Shown here piece by piece: positions 20,522 to 31,100 of a DNA stretch of 64,000 nt. The translations under genes were made by a program, and so were the position numbers. The DNA is taken from the NCBI RefSeq assembly GCF_014647055.1, contig NZ_BMOL01000003.1, forward strand, positions 124,001-188,000, given 5' to 3'. The notes beneath the pieces were generated by a model. That model was not told where the DNA came from. It saw only the letters and a list, made by a program, of their open reading frames with translations, and made no database searches. Positions within the stretch are counted from its first letter, which is position 1; each line of letters opens with the position of its first letter. The DNA is from Deinococcus aerolatus (GTDB taxonomy: Bacteria; Deinococcota; Deinococci; Deinococcales; Deinococcaceae).

Positions 20522-21103
20522 CTATTTGACGGTGATCCGCACCGGCGCGGCAGGCACCTTGACCAGCAGGTTGTTGGCGAAGCCGCTCAGCCAGCTTTCC
20601 ACCATGTACTCACCGGGGGCCAGTTCCAGCTCGCGGGTAAAGGTCACATTGCCCCTGGCCGCAGCCGTCCTGGTTTCCAGGTCCTGCGCGCACAGGCGGG
20701 GAGACGCGCCCGGCACCGGGTACACCACCGCGCGCGTGCCCACCTCCAGCACGCGCACCTGCGGGGCCGTGGCGCAGTTCTGATCGTTGTCGCGCCGCAC
20801 ACTGAAGGTGATCGGCGCCGCGCTGCTGCTGCGGATGGTGAAGGTCAGTCCCACCTTGCCCGTCACGGTGCGCGGCACGAACAGGTTGGCCTGCACCTCC
20901 GGCAGGGCCACGGCGGCAGCGGCAGGCACCGACGGTGCGGTGGGCGCGGCTGGCGTGGGCAGCGCCGGCTTAACAGGCGGCGTGCCCGGCAGCGGGGCCA
21001 CCACCGGGGGAATCTCAGGCAGGGTGGCGGGGGCGGCGTCCTGCGCGGCGGCCAGAACGGGCAGGGTCAGCAGGACAGACAGCAGCAGGGCGCGGGGCTT
21101 CAT
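20522..21103 (-). CDS. Secreted protein with Pro-rich linker
   Basis: Protein of 193 residues with a clear signal peptide (MKPRALLLSVLLTLPVLAAAQ). A Pro/Ala-rich linker (about 22-70) leads to a beta-rich domain (about 72-193; VRITVK at the end) with two Cys (NCAT and LCAQ), compatible with a disulfide outside the cytoplasm. The family is not recognised. TAAGCT ends 7 nt before the ATG on the minus strand. A role in the cell envelope is likely from its export signal only. Confidence 0.75.
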   Translation of the reverse strand: MKPRALLLSVLLTLPVLAAAQDAAPATLPEIPPVVAPLPGTPPVKPALPTPAAPTAPSVPAAAAVALPEVQANLFVPRTVTGKVGLTFTIRSSSAAPITFSVRRDNDQNCATAPQVRVLEVGTRAVVYPVPGASPRLCAQDLETRTAAARGNVTFTRELELAPGEYMVESWLSGFANNLLVKVPAAPVRITVK

Positions 21104-21465
21104 GGTTCGTAGCTTAACGGCAAGGCTTGATGGAAGTCTGAAGGAGCGGGGGTGGGGTCCGGCTGAGATGTGGGATGGGCCGTGAAACCCAAGGTCCTGA
21201 GCGCCAGGGCAGAACCCAGACATGCCCTCCAGTGTGCCAGAAGGAGCCATAAAGGGCCATGAGGTGGCTGGAGACCTCTGCCCACTGGCCGGCAGGAGCG
21301 GCTGCCCGGTGCAGTGGGGGTACGGATTCCGGCCTGTAGAACAGGGGGAACCGCCCACATGGCCCGCCCCTGTCCATTCTCCAAAGCCTTCTAAACCCAA
21401 ATGGCACCATGCCCCGGCCCACCTCCCCTAGGCTGGAGTCACTCACAACCCAAGGAGGTTCCATC
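21104..21465. other. Intergenic region without a recognised gene
   Basis: 362 bp between the divergent secreted-protein gene and the small hydrophilic protein gene. It contains the minus-strand TAAGCT box next to 21103 and, at the right end, the AAGGAGG ribosome site of the gene at 21466. Open frames here show no recognisable content, and I see no strong promoter or repeat. Confidence 0.4.
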
Positions 21466-21693
21466 ATGGGAGAAGGCAAACCCGACACCACCCCGACCAG
21501 TCACTCAACGCAGCCCAACCACCCCGCGCAGGAAGGCCGCAGTCCGCAGGGGGGCGTCAAGGACACCAATGACCTGAGCGACATCAAGGGCGTTCAGAAG
21601 ACCGGAATGCAGGAGAAGGCCAGGCAGGCCGAGAACCTCCCCGAGAGCGTCATTGGCACCGATACGCTCAAAAATCCCAACCAGCGTTCGTAA
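21466..21693 (+). CDS. Small hydrophilic protein, MGEGKP type (first of pair)
   Basis: Protein of 75 residues, very polar (Pro, Gly, Gln, Asp, Lys), without hydrophobic core or membrane segment; probably disordered. A strong Shine-Dalgarno AAGGAGG lies 8 nt before the ATG. It begins MGEGKPDTTPTS, and the next gene begins MGEGKPQTEAQS, so the two are related at the N-terminus or share a leader-like tag. Composition recalls small stress or desiccation-induced hydrophilins. Function unknown. Confidence 0.75.
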   Translation: MGEGKPDTTPTSHSTQPNHPAQEGRSPQGGVKDTNDLSDIKGVQKTGMQEKARQAENLPESVIGTDTLKNPNQRS

Positions 21694-21717
21694 CCACGCA
21701 TCTGCACAGGAGTCCAC

Positions 21718-22047
21718 ATGGGAGAAGGCAAGCCGCAGACCGAAGCACAGTCCAACGTGTCACAGGAAACCGTGAACGATCAGGCCCAGTGGAACACGGG
21801 CACTCCAAAAGACCCCAGTCAGGGCGACAAGCAGACCTACTGGGCGGAGGAAGGCGATGGGCAGGCCAGTGCAGGGGCCACCACCTCCACCGCACAGCAG
21901 GTGTCCAGCACCCTCGATCCCCGTCCCGAGACTCAGGGCGGTGACGCCATCAATCCCAGCAGCTTTGGGGGGATGAAAGAAGGCCTGCCGGCCAGCGGCG
22001 CTCCGGCAGACCCGGACAAGACCGTGTACGCGGACGACAAGATCTAG
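21718..22047 (+). CDS. Small hydrophilic protein, MGEGKP type (second of pair)
   Basis: Protein of 109 residues, polar and likely disordered, rich in Gly, Ser, Thr, Gln and Asp. It starts MGEGKPQTEAQS after the Shine-Dalgarno CAGGAG and lies 24 bp behind the first gene, so both are probably on one mRNA that ends at the hairpin at 22065. It lacks any catalytic motif. The shared start with the upstream protein suggests duplication followed by divergence. A hydrophilin-like protective role is an inference from composition. Confidence 0.75.
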   Translation: MGEGKPQTEAQSNVSQETVNDQAQWNTGTPKDPSQGDKQTYWAEEGDGQASAGATTSTAQQVSSTLDPRPETQGGDAINPSSFGGMKEGLPASGAPADPDKTVYADDKI

Positions 22048-22064
22048 CGCACAGCAGACAGCGT

Positions 22065-22106
22065 AAAAGACCGTGGAAGCCTGAGCGCCTGTTCCACGGT
22101 CTTTTT
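22065..22106. terminator. Bidirectional terminator
   Basis: AAAAGACCGTGGAA (22065-22078) pairs over 14 bp with TTCCACGGTCTTTT (22092-22105), with a 13-nt loop and T-run to 22106. It separates the small hydrophilic protein genes from the convergent type III PKS gene; on the minus strand it overlaps the PKS stop codon. Confidence 0.88.
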
Positions 22107-23167
22107 CAGATCTCGATCAGCACATGCTCGGCGCTGAAGCCCGGTCCCATCGCGCTCAGCAGGGTCCGGCCACGCGTGGCGGCCATGAGGGCCTGCTCCA
22201 GCACGAACAGGACGGTGGCGCTGCTCATGTTGCCGTGCTCACGCAGCACCGTGCGGCTGCTGTCCAGCGCGCCTGCCGGCAGGCCCAGGGCTTCCTCGTA
22301 GGCCCCCAGCACCTTGACGCCGCCGGGATGAACCACAAAGGTGCCGATCTCCTGCTGCGTCCAGCCGTGGGCTGCCAACGCCTCGGCCACGTTGCCGCGC
22401 ATCATGCCGCGCACCAGGGCGGGAATGTCGCGGCTGAAACGCACCTTCAGGCCGTCGTCCACCACGTCCCAGCCCATGATGTCCTCGCTGTTCTCGATCA
22501 GGGTGCTGTACGCGCCGTGCAGGGACAGCAGCGGCGGCGGGCCGGGCACATCCGGGGCCGTGACAACCAGCGCTGCGGCGCCGTCGGCGAACAGGGCAGT
22601 TCCCACAAAATTGCTCTTCGACTCGTCGCCCCTGACCAGCGTCAGGCTGCACAGTTCCACCGCCACGTACAGCACGCGCCGGAAGCCCGCCCGCACCAGA
22701 TCGGCTGCGCGGGCCAGCCCCGCCGCCCCGCCCGCACAGCCCAGCCCCCACACCGGCAGCCGGGCCGCGTGGCGATTCAGGCCCAGCGCGTCGATCAGCC
22801 ACGCGTCCAGACTGGGGGTGCTCAGGCCGCTGGTGTTGACCACAACCACCGCGTCAACATCGGTAGGCCGGAGCCCGGCACGGTCCAGCGCCTCGGCCCC
22901 CAGCCGGGTGATCAGGGCGCGGGCCTCCTCGATGAACACGGCGTTCTTCTCGCCAAAGCCGCGCGGCTGCAGGTACCACTCCAGCGGGCGGGCCAGGGCA
23001 CGCGACTCGATCTGGGCGTTGCCGAACACGTCCAGCAGGTGGGGCCGCGCGGCCATGCGCGGGAACAGGATGCGGGCCGCCTCCCGGATCTCGGACTGGG
23101 CGGCCCGGTAGGGCGGGGTCCCGGTGACCAGGGAGCGCAGGATGGGCGGTGCGGCGGCAGAACTCAT
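22106..23167 (-). CDS. Type III polyketide synthase (chalcone/alkylresorcinol synthase-like)
   Basis: Protein of 353 residues with the thiolase fold. Catalytic Cys is in [10 protein letters not shown] (Cys144), the His in FVVHPGG (near 290) and the Asn in [11 protein letters not shown] (near 320), the complete Cys-His-Asn triad of this family. It condenses acyl-CoA starters with malonyl units; bacterial members make alkylpyrones, alkylresorcinols or naphthols. No methyltransferase or oxidase partner gene is adjacent, only an aldo/keto reductase upstream on the same strand. The start at 23167 fits the family length; a near-match box CACAAT lies 6 nt upstream. Confidence 0.9.
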   Translation of the reverse strand: MSSAAAPPILRSLVTGTPPYRAAQSEIREAARILFPRMAARPHLLDVFGNAQIESRALARPLEWYLQPRGFGEKNAVFIEEARALITRLGAEALDRAGLRPTDVDAVVVVNTSGLSTPSLDAWLIDALGLNRHAARLPVWGLGCAGGAAGLARAADLVRAGFRRVLYVAVELCSLTLVRGDESKSNFVGTALFADGAAALVVTAPDVPGPPPLLSLHGAYSTLIENSEDIMGWDVVDDGLKVRFSRDIPALVRGMMRGNVAEALAAHGWTQQEIGTFVVHPGGVKVLGAYEEALGLPAGALDSSRTVLREHGNMSSATVLFVLEQALMAATRGRTLLSAMGPGFSAEHVLIEI

Positions 23168-23220
23168 CCGGGCATTGTGCCGCGAAATGCCCTCCAGAAA
23201 GGGTACGCCAGCAAGATTCA

Positions 23221-23250
23221 GGGGGAACAGGCCATCCAGCCTGTTCCCCC
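23221..23250. terminator. Hairpin between aldo/keto reductase and PKS genes
   Basis: GGGGGAACAGG (23221-23231) pairs perfectly over 11 bp with CCTGTTCCCCC (23240-23250), loop 8 nt. It lies 25 bp after the stop of the reductase gene on the minus strand. There is no U-run, so it may be a weak terminator or an RNA processing/stability hairpin. Confidence 0.5.
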
Positions 23251-23274
23251 TGCTGTGCCTTACTGGCAGCGGCG

Positions 23275-24180
<906 letters not shown>

Positions 24181-24232
24181 GGTGGTGCCTCCATGTGGAA
24201 GTGTGCGCCTTTGGAAAACAGGCGGGGAGAGG

Positions 24233-25087
<855 letters not shown>

Positions 25088-25124
25088 GGCGGCAGGCTAG
25101 CAGGCACGGGGAAGATCTCTGCCC

Positions 25125-25442
25125 CTACCACGCTGCCCAGGCCCCCAGCGCGTAAGCCACGGCGCCGATCAGCGCCAGCCGCCAGTGGTTCGCCCGGCCC
25201 GGACGGGTGCGCGGCATCCGCAGCAGCAGCGCCAGCGCGGGCAGCAGCGCCCACCCCCTCTCCCCTGCCCGGGAGGCCAGCGCTCCGCCCGCCACGACAC
25301 CCGCGCAGACCGCAAAGAACAGCAGGTGGTGCGCGGCGCGCGGGGCGGCCCGGCGCCAGCCGAGTTGCAGGGACAGGCCCAGCCCGCTGAGAACCGCCAG
25401 CAACGCGCCGGTCACGAGCAGGGCAATGTGGTGGGCGGACAC
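25125..25442 (-). CDS. Small integral membrane protein
   Basis: Protein of 105 residues with about four hydrophobic helices (near 6-26, 38-55, 64-75, 88-105). No family recognised. The start is GTG at 25442; TATCCT ends 6 nt before it on the minus strand, which supports a real leaderless gene. The upstream lipoprotein gene at 25498 is divergent, so the two promoters share 55 bp. Confidence 0.65.
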   Translation of the reverse strand: MSAHHIALLVTGALLAVLSGLGLSLQLGWRRAAPRAAHHLLFFAVCAGVVAGGALASRAGERGWALLPALALLLRMPRTRPGRANHWRLALIGAVAYALGAWAAW

Positions 25443-25497
25443 TTGCCCAGGATAGCGGGCTGTGCATGTTTCCCTGGTGGGCGTATGGTCTGGGGCG

Positions 25498-25998
25498 ATG
25501 AGGTTTCATGCTGCTATCCCCCAGCTGGCCCCCGCCCTGCTGGCCGCCCTGACGCTGTGTTCCCTGGGAGCGTGCCGCAAGGCCGGTCCGGCGGGCGGCC
25601 CGGAGGATCTGGTGTCCACCCTGCTGTTCACCGCCACCGGCTCCTACGACGCGCAGGCGGACCTGAAAGAGCGCATTCCCGGTGGCCTGCGCCGCACGAC
25701 CTGGACCAGCAGGCCGCCGCTGCCTGCCCGGAAGGTGGTCCTGCAGTACGACAGCGACGCCCGGCCTCTGGCGTGGTTTCTGACCCTGAGCGCCCCGCAG
25801 TTCACCGCCCAGGCCCTGGCCGGCGAGGGCGCGTCACAGGTGAACACCCCGCAGGGCCAGGGATGGCGGCCCGCTCGCGGCACCCGGCTGGAAGACGTGC
25901 TGATCCTGCCCGGCCAGCAGGACACCCTGAAGCTCCTGACGCGCGCCTACGTCACTCAGAACGAGCCGGCACTGCTCGGCGCGTTCGGCCCCCGTTGA
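25498..25998 (+). CDS. Lipoprotein of unknown function
   Basis: Protein of 166 residues. A signal peptide ends in a lipobox (LGAC, Cys near 25), so it should be a lipid-anchored envelope protein. The mature part is beta-rich and has no family I recognise. The ATG at 25498 is preferred over a GTG or ATG upstream because TATGGT at 25484-25489 ends 8 nt before it and the signal peptide is then of normal length. It converges on the AI-2E family gene. Confidence 0.7.
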   Translation: MRFHAAIPQLAPALLAALTLCSLGACRKAGPAGGPEDLVSTLLFTATGSYDAQADLKERIPGGLRRTTWTSRPPLPARKVVLQYDSDARPLAWFLTLSAPQFTAQALAGEGASQVNTPQGQGWRPARGTRLEDVLILPGQQDTLKLLTRAYVTQNEPALLGAFGPR

Positions 25999-26040
25999 TC
26001 CTGCCGGGGGGAGCAGACGAACCGCCGCCCCCGGCCAGCG

Positions 26041-27309
26041 TCAGGGGCCCTCGGTGTAGAGCCGGCTGGGGTAGTAGTACTTCTGGAGCAGCAGTTTGCC
26101 CAGCGCCACCAGCGGCACGGCCAGCAGCGCGCCCACAAAGCCCAGCAGCGAAACGCCCACCAGAATGGCCACCAGCACCGTGACCGGGTGAAGGTCGGTG
26201 GTGCGGCTCAGGATGTAGGGACTGAGGAAATTGCCCTCGATCTGGTTGGCCGCCACAAAGACCAGCACCACGAAGACCATGGTCAACAGCACATTGGGCA
26301 TGGTCAGCGCCAACAGCAGCGCCGGCGTGGCCCCGATGATCGGCCCCAGGTACGGCACGATGTTGAAGGCCCCGGCGATAAAGCCGATGGCGGCGGCGCT
26401 GGGCACGCCAATAATGGTCAGGCCCAGCCACACGAACACGCCGATAAACACCGCGATCAGCAGCTGCCCGCGCACGTACCCGCCCACCGCCGTGCCGATT
26501 AGACTGCTGAATTCCAGCACGCGCGGTTGCCAGGGACGCGGAAAGATGGCGAGCAGCGTGGCGTTGACACGGCTGTAATCCACCATCAGGTAGATGCTGA
26601 GCAGCAGGATCAGCGCCACCTGCCCCACCACGCCGCCAATCTGAAGCACGCTGTTGAACAGCGTCCCCGTGGACGTCAGGGCGTCGCGCAGCAGCGGCAC
26701 GAGATTGTCACCCAGGTTGGTGGCATAGTTCTGCGCCCCCTGAATAATCTGCTCCCGGGCATTGGTCAGACCGCCCACGCCGAGGTTGGTGAGCCAGGCC
26801 GTCATGCGGTCAAGAATCTCGCCCAGCGTGCCGATCTGCTCCGGCAACCTGTTGAACAGCATGATCAGCTGCCCCGATACCGTGACCAGCAGCAGCCCCA
26901 CCAGCGCAAACAGCCCGAAGAACAGCAGCACCACAAAGAACACGCCCAGCCCACGCGCCACCCGCCCGCGCTGCAACCAGTCGAGCAGCGGGTTGGCCAG
27001 ATACGCGATCAGAAACGCCACCAGAAAGTCCACGATCACGGTGTGAATCTGTCCGGCCAGCCGGTAGGCCAGGTAGGCGATCAGCAAGAACACGGCCGCC
27101 CGCACCCAGGGACTGCGCCACACGATATGGAACGCGTTAGGGGGGGAGCCGGCGTGCTGCCGGGTAAGTGCGGGAGCTGATGTCATTGCCGGGATCGGTG
27201 CCGCGCTCCCGCCCGAATCAGGAGGCGGCAGCACCGATGGCTCGGCAGGCCGGGCGCTGTCTGGGCGGTCAGGGCCGGGCGGGTCAGGGGGAAATCCATT
27301 GGCGTTCAC
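26041..27309 (-). CDS. AI-2E family transporter (PerM-like)
   Basis: Protein of 422 residues. A Pro-rich, likely cytoplasmic N-terminus (about 1-60) precedes the family core with about eight membrane helices in two groups (near 70-135 and 210-400); typical segments are LGVFFVVLLFFGLFALVG, GQLLIAVFIGVFVWLGL and GFVGALLAVPLVALGKLLL. Members include autoinducer-2 exporters and Na+/H+ antiporters, so the cargo is open. The GTG at 27309 is preferred because TACAGT ends 8 nt upstream; the ATG at 27186, which would give 381 residues, has no such signal and is the alternative. Confidence 0.85.
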   Translation of the reverse strand: MNANGFPPDPPGPDRPDSARPAEPSVLPPPDSGGSAAPIPAMTSAPALTRQHAGSPPNAFHIVWRSPWVRAAVFLLIAYLAYRLAGQIHTVIVDFLVAFLIAYLANPLLDWLQRGRVARGLGVFFVVLLFFGLFALVGLLLVTVSGQLIMLFNRLPEQIGTLGEILDRMTAWLTNLGVGGLTNAREQIIQGAQNYATNLGDNLVPLLRDALTSTGTLFNSVLQIGGVVGQVALILLLSIYLMVDYSRVNATLLAIFPRPWQPRVLEFSSLIGTAVGGYVRGQLLIAVFIGVFVWLGLTIIGVPSAAAIGFIAGAFNIVPYLGPIIGATPALLLALTMPNVLLTMVFVVLVFVAANQIEGNFLSPYILSRTTDLHPVTVLVAILVGVSLLGFVGALLAVPLVALGKLLLQKYYYPSRLYTEGP

Positions 27310-27486
27310 TGGCACCCACTGTACGTCACCGGGCAGGCCAACCGAACGTACCTTCCGCCGCCCTTCTTCGGCCAGGAAAGGAGCACCGGCGGCATGGACG
27401 CCACGCCGGGGTCGTTCGATCTGCAGACTGCATGACCCCTTCCTCATCCCTGGCCCCCGCGCAGGCGGCAAGCTGAAGTGCCTACC

Positions 27487-27918
27487 ATGCCTGCCCTCGG
27501 TGATCCCCCCAACTACAGCACGCCCCGGACGCTGGGGCTGGCCGTGATGAGTGTCCTGGGCGCACTGGCCCATTTCACGTTGGGCGCGCTGGACTACGAG
27601 CACGTCAGCCGGTACCTGGGGCTGGCGGTGATGCTGCTGGCCGGGCTGCTGCTGGTCTACGGCGTCCTGACCCTGATTCGCTACGTCGAGGCCATCACCT
27701 CCATGGAAGACCCCCATGCCCGCACGCCCATGTACGACACCCCGCACGAGCGGCTGACATATCACCTGGGGGTGGGCCTCAACGGGCTGGCCGCCGCGTC
27801 CGCGCTGGCCTGGGCGGTGGGGGGCGAATTGCCGGTGTGGCATCTGGCTGCCGGGGCGGCGAATCTGTTCGCGGTGTGGCTGGCGTGGCTGACCCGGCCC
27901 GTGACGGAACGCCCGTAG
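27487..27918 (+). CDS. Small integral membrane protein
   Basis: Protein of 143 residues with four likely membrane helices (about 15-35, 45-67, 100-118, 122-137). A charged loop between helices 2 and 3 carries HARTPMYDTPHERLTYH. No family recognised. The ATG at 27487 is chosen; a GTG three codons earlier is possible. It is divergent from the AI-2E family gene. Confidence 0.68.
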   Translation: MPALGDPPNYSTPRTLGLAVMSVLGALAHFTLGALDYEHVSRYLGLAVMLLAGLLLVYGVLTLIRYVEAITSMEDPHARTPMYDTPHERLTYHLGVGLNGLAAASALAWAVGGELPVWHLAAGAANLFAVWLAWLTRPVTERP

Positions 27919-28080
27919 GCGGGGAGAGGACGATCAGTCCCTGCCATGACTTTGCTCCCGCCTTCCTCCCGTTCACGGTCCCACCATCTCGATCAGCACT
28001 CAGTCCACCCAGTGAGCGGCCCCTTCACGTCCCAATCTGTTGCGTTCCAGTGCGGATGCAGACGTTACCATGAAGGGGTG

Positions 28081-28158
28081 ATGAACCGCACCACGCTGAA
28101 CTGTTCCCTGCCCGGCGTGCCTGATTGCCCTGGACAGGGCCGGTCCCCGCATGGGTGA
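28081..28158 (+). CDS. Short upstream ORF overlapping the GGDEF fusion gene
   Basis: A 25-codon frame starting ATG at 28081 behind GAAGGGG (28072-28078) and ending TGA at 28156-28158. It overlaps the start (28151) of the large downstream gene by 8 bp. The peptide (Cys, Pro and Gly-rich) has no known similarity. The good ribosome site and the overlap suggest translational coupling: ribosomes ending here could restart on the downstream gene, which lacks a strong Shine-Dalgarno of its own. It could also be fortuitous. Confidence 0.45.
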   Translation: MNRTTLNCSLPGVPDCPGQGRSPHG

Positions 28159-31100
28159 GGCGGGCCGCCGGGACCGCTGGCCGGCGGAGTTCGCCGCCGC
28201 CGCGGAGCGCCCTGACCGTGGGCACCGTGACGACCTGACCGGGTTGCCGACGCGTCAGGCGTTTCTGGTTCATCTTCAGGCCCTGTGCGCGCAGGGCACC
28301 GGCAGCCTGCTGCTGTGCGATCTGGATCACCTCAAGCTGATCAACGACACCCTGGGGCATCCGGCTGGCGACGCGGCCATCGCGGCCGTTGCCGGAACGC
28401 TGCGCGACCGTTTGCAGCCCGGCTGGGCGGCCTACCGGCTGGGCGGAGACGAGTTCGCGGTATTGGCCCCGGTGACCGCCGAGGAGCTGGAAGACTGGGT
28501 CCGGCAGGCGATGGCGGCGCTGGTGGTGCGGCCCGGTCAGCCCCTGCGGCTCAGCGCCGGCGTGAGCGGCCTCTCTGCGGCCCGCACCCCCCAGGACGTG
28601 CTGGCCGGGGTGGATCGGCGGCTGTACGCGGCCAAACGGCGGGGCCGGGGCCGGCTGGTCAGCGACGATGACGCGCCGGAGCAACCGGACCCGGATCCTC
28701 GCCTGCTGGAACGCGACACGCCACTGGCCGCGCTGACCATACACCTGCAGGCCGCGCTGAACACGTCACCGCCGGACCGCCCAGACGGTGGCGTGACCGT
28801 GGACGTCCACGCCGGCCCCGGCGGTGGCCTGAGCGCCTTCTTGCGGGTGGCCGACCGGGCCGCGCAATTGCTCGGGTACCAGACGGTGACGGTCCAGGGC
28901 ACCCGCAGCCGGCGCCTGCGGCAGTACGGAGCGTGGGCCAGCGCCACCCTCAATGGCACGCCGGTGCACGGTCCTGCGGGCGGACTGGGAACGGGCAGCG
29001 CGGCCGCCGGCCGGGGCATGCTGGGGCGGCTGCCGGACATCCTGCCCGACCCGGACCGGCCGCTGGCGCTGCTGCTGGACCGCCCCGAGGATTTTGATCC
29101 GCACACCCTGGAGGCCATCGCCCCGCTGCGGGCCGTCGCCCGCGTCTGCGTCATTGGCCGTTGCGCGACTGGCAACCCCGAGCCGTCACCCGCCCTGCCC
29201 CTGCCCGGTGCGCCGGATGCGGGGGCGGCCCCGCCCGTCATCCAGCTGCTTCCGCTGTCGGACAGCGCGGTCGGCGCGGTGGGGGGACGGCTGGCCGGGG
29301 GGCCACTGGCCGGGCCGGTGCAGGCTTGGCTGGCGCAGCGCTCCGGGGGCGTTCCCGCCGAGATCGGGCGCTGGCTGGGGGCGCTGCTGCTGGAGGCCAG
29401 GCTGCGTCACGAGGACCCAGCGCAGCTGGTGGAGGCTGAGCCGGAACGCGCCGGAGCTGGAGGTGACTGGCAGTGGAGCGCGGCAAGGCATCTGCCCCGC
29501 CCCGCCTACCACAACCGCCCCTACCTGTGGGGTCGGGCCGCGCTGTTTCACGCTGCGCTGGCGGCCCTGGGGCGCGGGCCGGTCGTGGTGCTGACCGGCC
29601 CGGCTGGCCGGGGCCGCACCCGGCTGGCCGAGCAGCTGCTGATGGAATACGCCCCGCACATGCCCGGCGGGGCGTGGACCGTCTCGCTGGCCGGAATCGG
29701 CCGCACCGAGGAGCTGCTGAGCCGGCTGGCGCAGACCCTGCTGGGGCAGCCGGCAGACCTGGGTGGACTGGAGAGCGTGGGCCGCCTGCTGGCCCGGCGG
29801 CCCACGTTGCTGCTGCTCGATGACCTGCCGCCGGGCGTCGGGAGCGCCGCATTGGAGCGGCTGCTCAGTTTCGCGCCAGACACCCGCATGATCATCACCG
29901 CGTACCATCCGCTGGGCCTGCGTGGCGAACAGGTGCTGGCGCTGCCGCTGCTGGACCCGGACGTGGTCCGCGAGGCGCTGCGTCCCTACCCCCAGGCGGT
30001 GGACCCTGCCCTCGCCGCCCGCGCCGCCGACTGGGTACGCGGTGAGCCGAACCGGCTGCAGGACGTGCTGCGGGTGCTGAGCATCGACCCTTCGGGGGGG
30101 CTGCTGGACGGCCTGCTGGACCCGTCACCGGCTCAAGCGGCCCGACCGGGCGGCCTGGCCCTGGGCCAGGCCGAACGCCGCACGCTGACGGCGCTGGGCC
30201 TGTTCAGCGACGTGTTCAGCCTGCCGTGGGCGCAGGCGGTCACCGGGGCCTCGCCGCTGACCCTTGCCGGCTTGCGCGAGCACGGCTATCTGGTGTCTGT
30301 CGGTCAGGCCCTGTACCGTCTGGCCGGAGGGCTGGACGTGGTGGACGCTGCCGCGCCCCGTGAGGCCGCTGCCCAGGCCCCTCCCCCGCCCTTTCTGCGC
30401 CAGGCCCGCCGCCGTGCCCTAGCCGAACTGCGGCGCGTCCTGGCCCGCCCTGACCCGGACCACCACCGCGAGTGGCTGGCACGGCTGGACACCGCCTACG
30501 TGCCGCTGCGCTCACTGCTGACCGGTCTGCTGCGGGGCGGGCCGGCAACCGGCCCCGAGACCGCCCTGGTGGACGCCGTGATGGCCCTGACCCCCTACCG
30601 CATCTCGCGCACCTATTTTCTGGACGCCCGCGCCGATCTGGAACAGTTGCTGCGGGCCAGTGAAGCAGCAACCAGTGAAGAGGCTGCCCGGGGGGAAGTG
30701 CTGCCGCCCCGCGCCAGCACCCGTCTGGCCGAGGTCAGGCTGGCGCTGGCGCGGACGCTGCAACACCTGGGCGACTACGCGCCGGCCATCACACTGACCA
30801 GGGCGGTGCGGGCCAATCCGGGCCTGTCGGCCCGCCTTCACGTCGGCGCCCTGCTGGCCGAGGCCCGCATCCTGCACCGCCGCAGCGAGTACAGCTCGGC
30901 CCTGGACACCTACCGGCACGCCCAGACCCTGCTGACCCGCAGCGGCGCCGCGCGGCGTGCCCCAGCACTGCTGGCGCAGGCACTGGACGGACAGGCCCGC
31001 TGCCTGATCTACCTGGATCAGCTGCCGCTGGCCCGCCGCCTGAGCACCCGCGCCCTGGCGGCGCTGGGGCCGGAACGCGACCCGCTGAGGCGGGCGCTGC

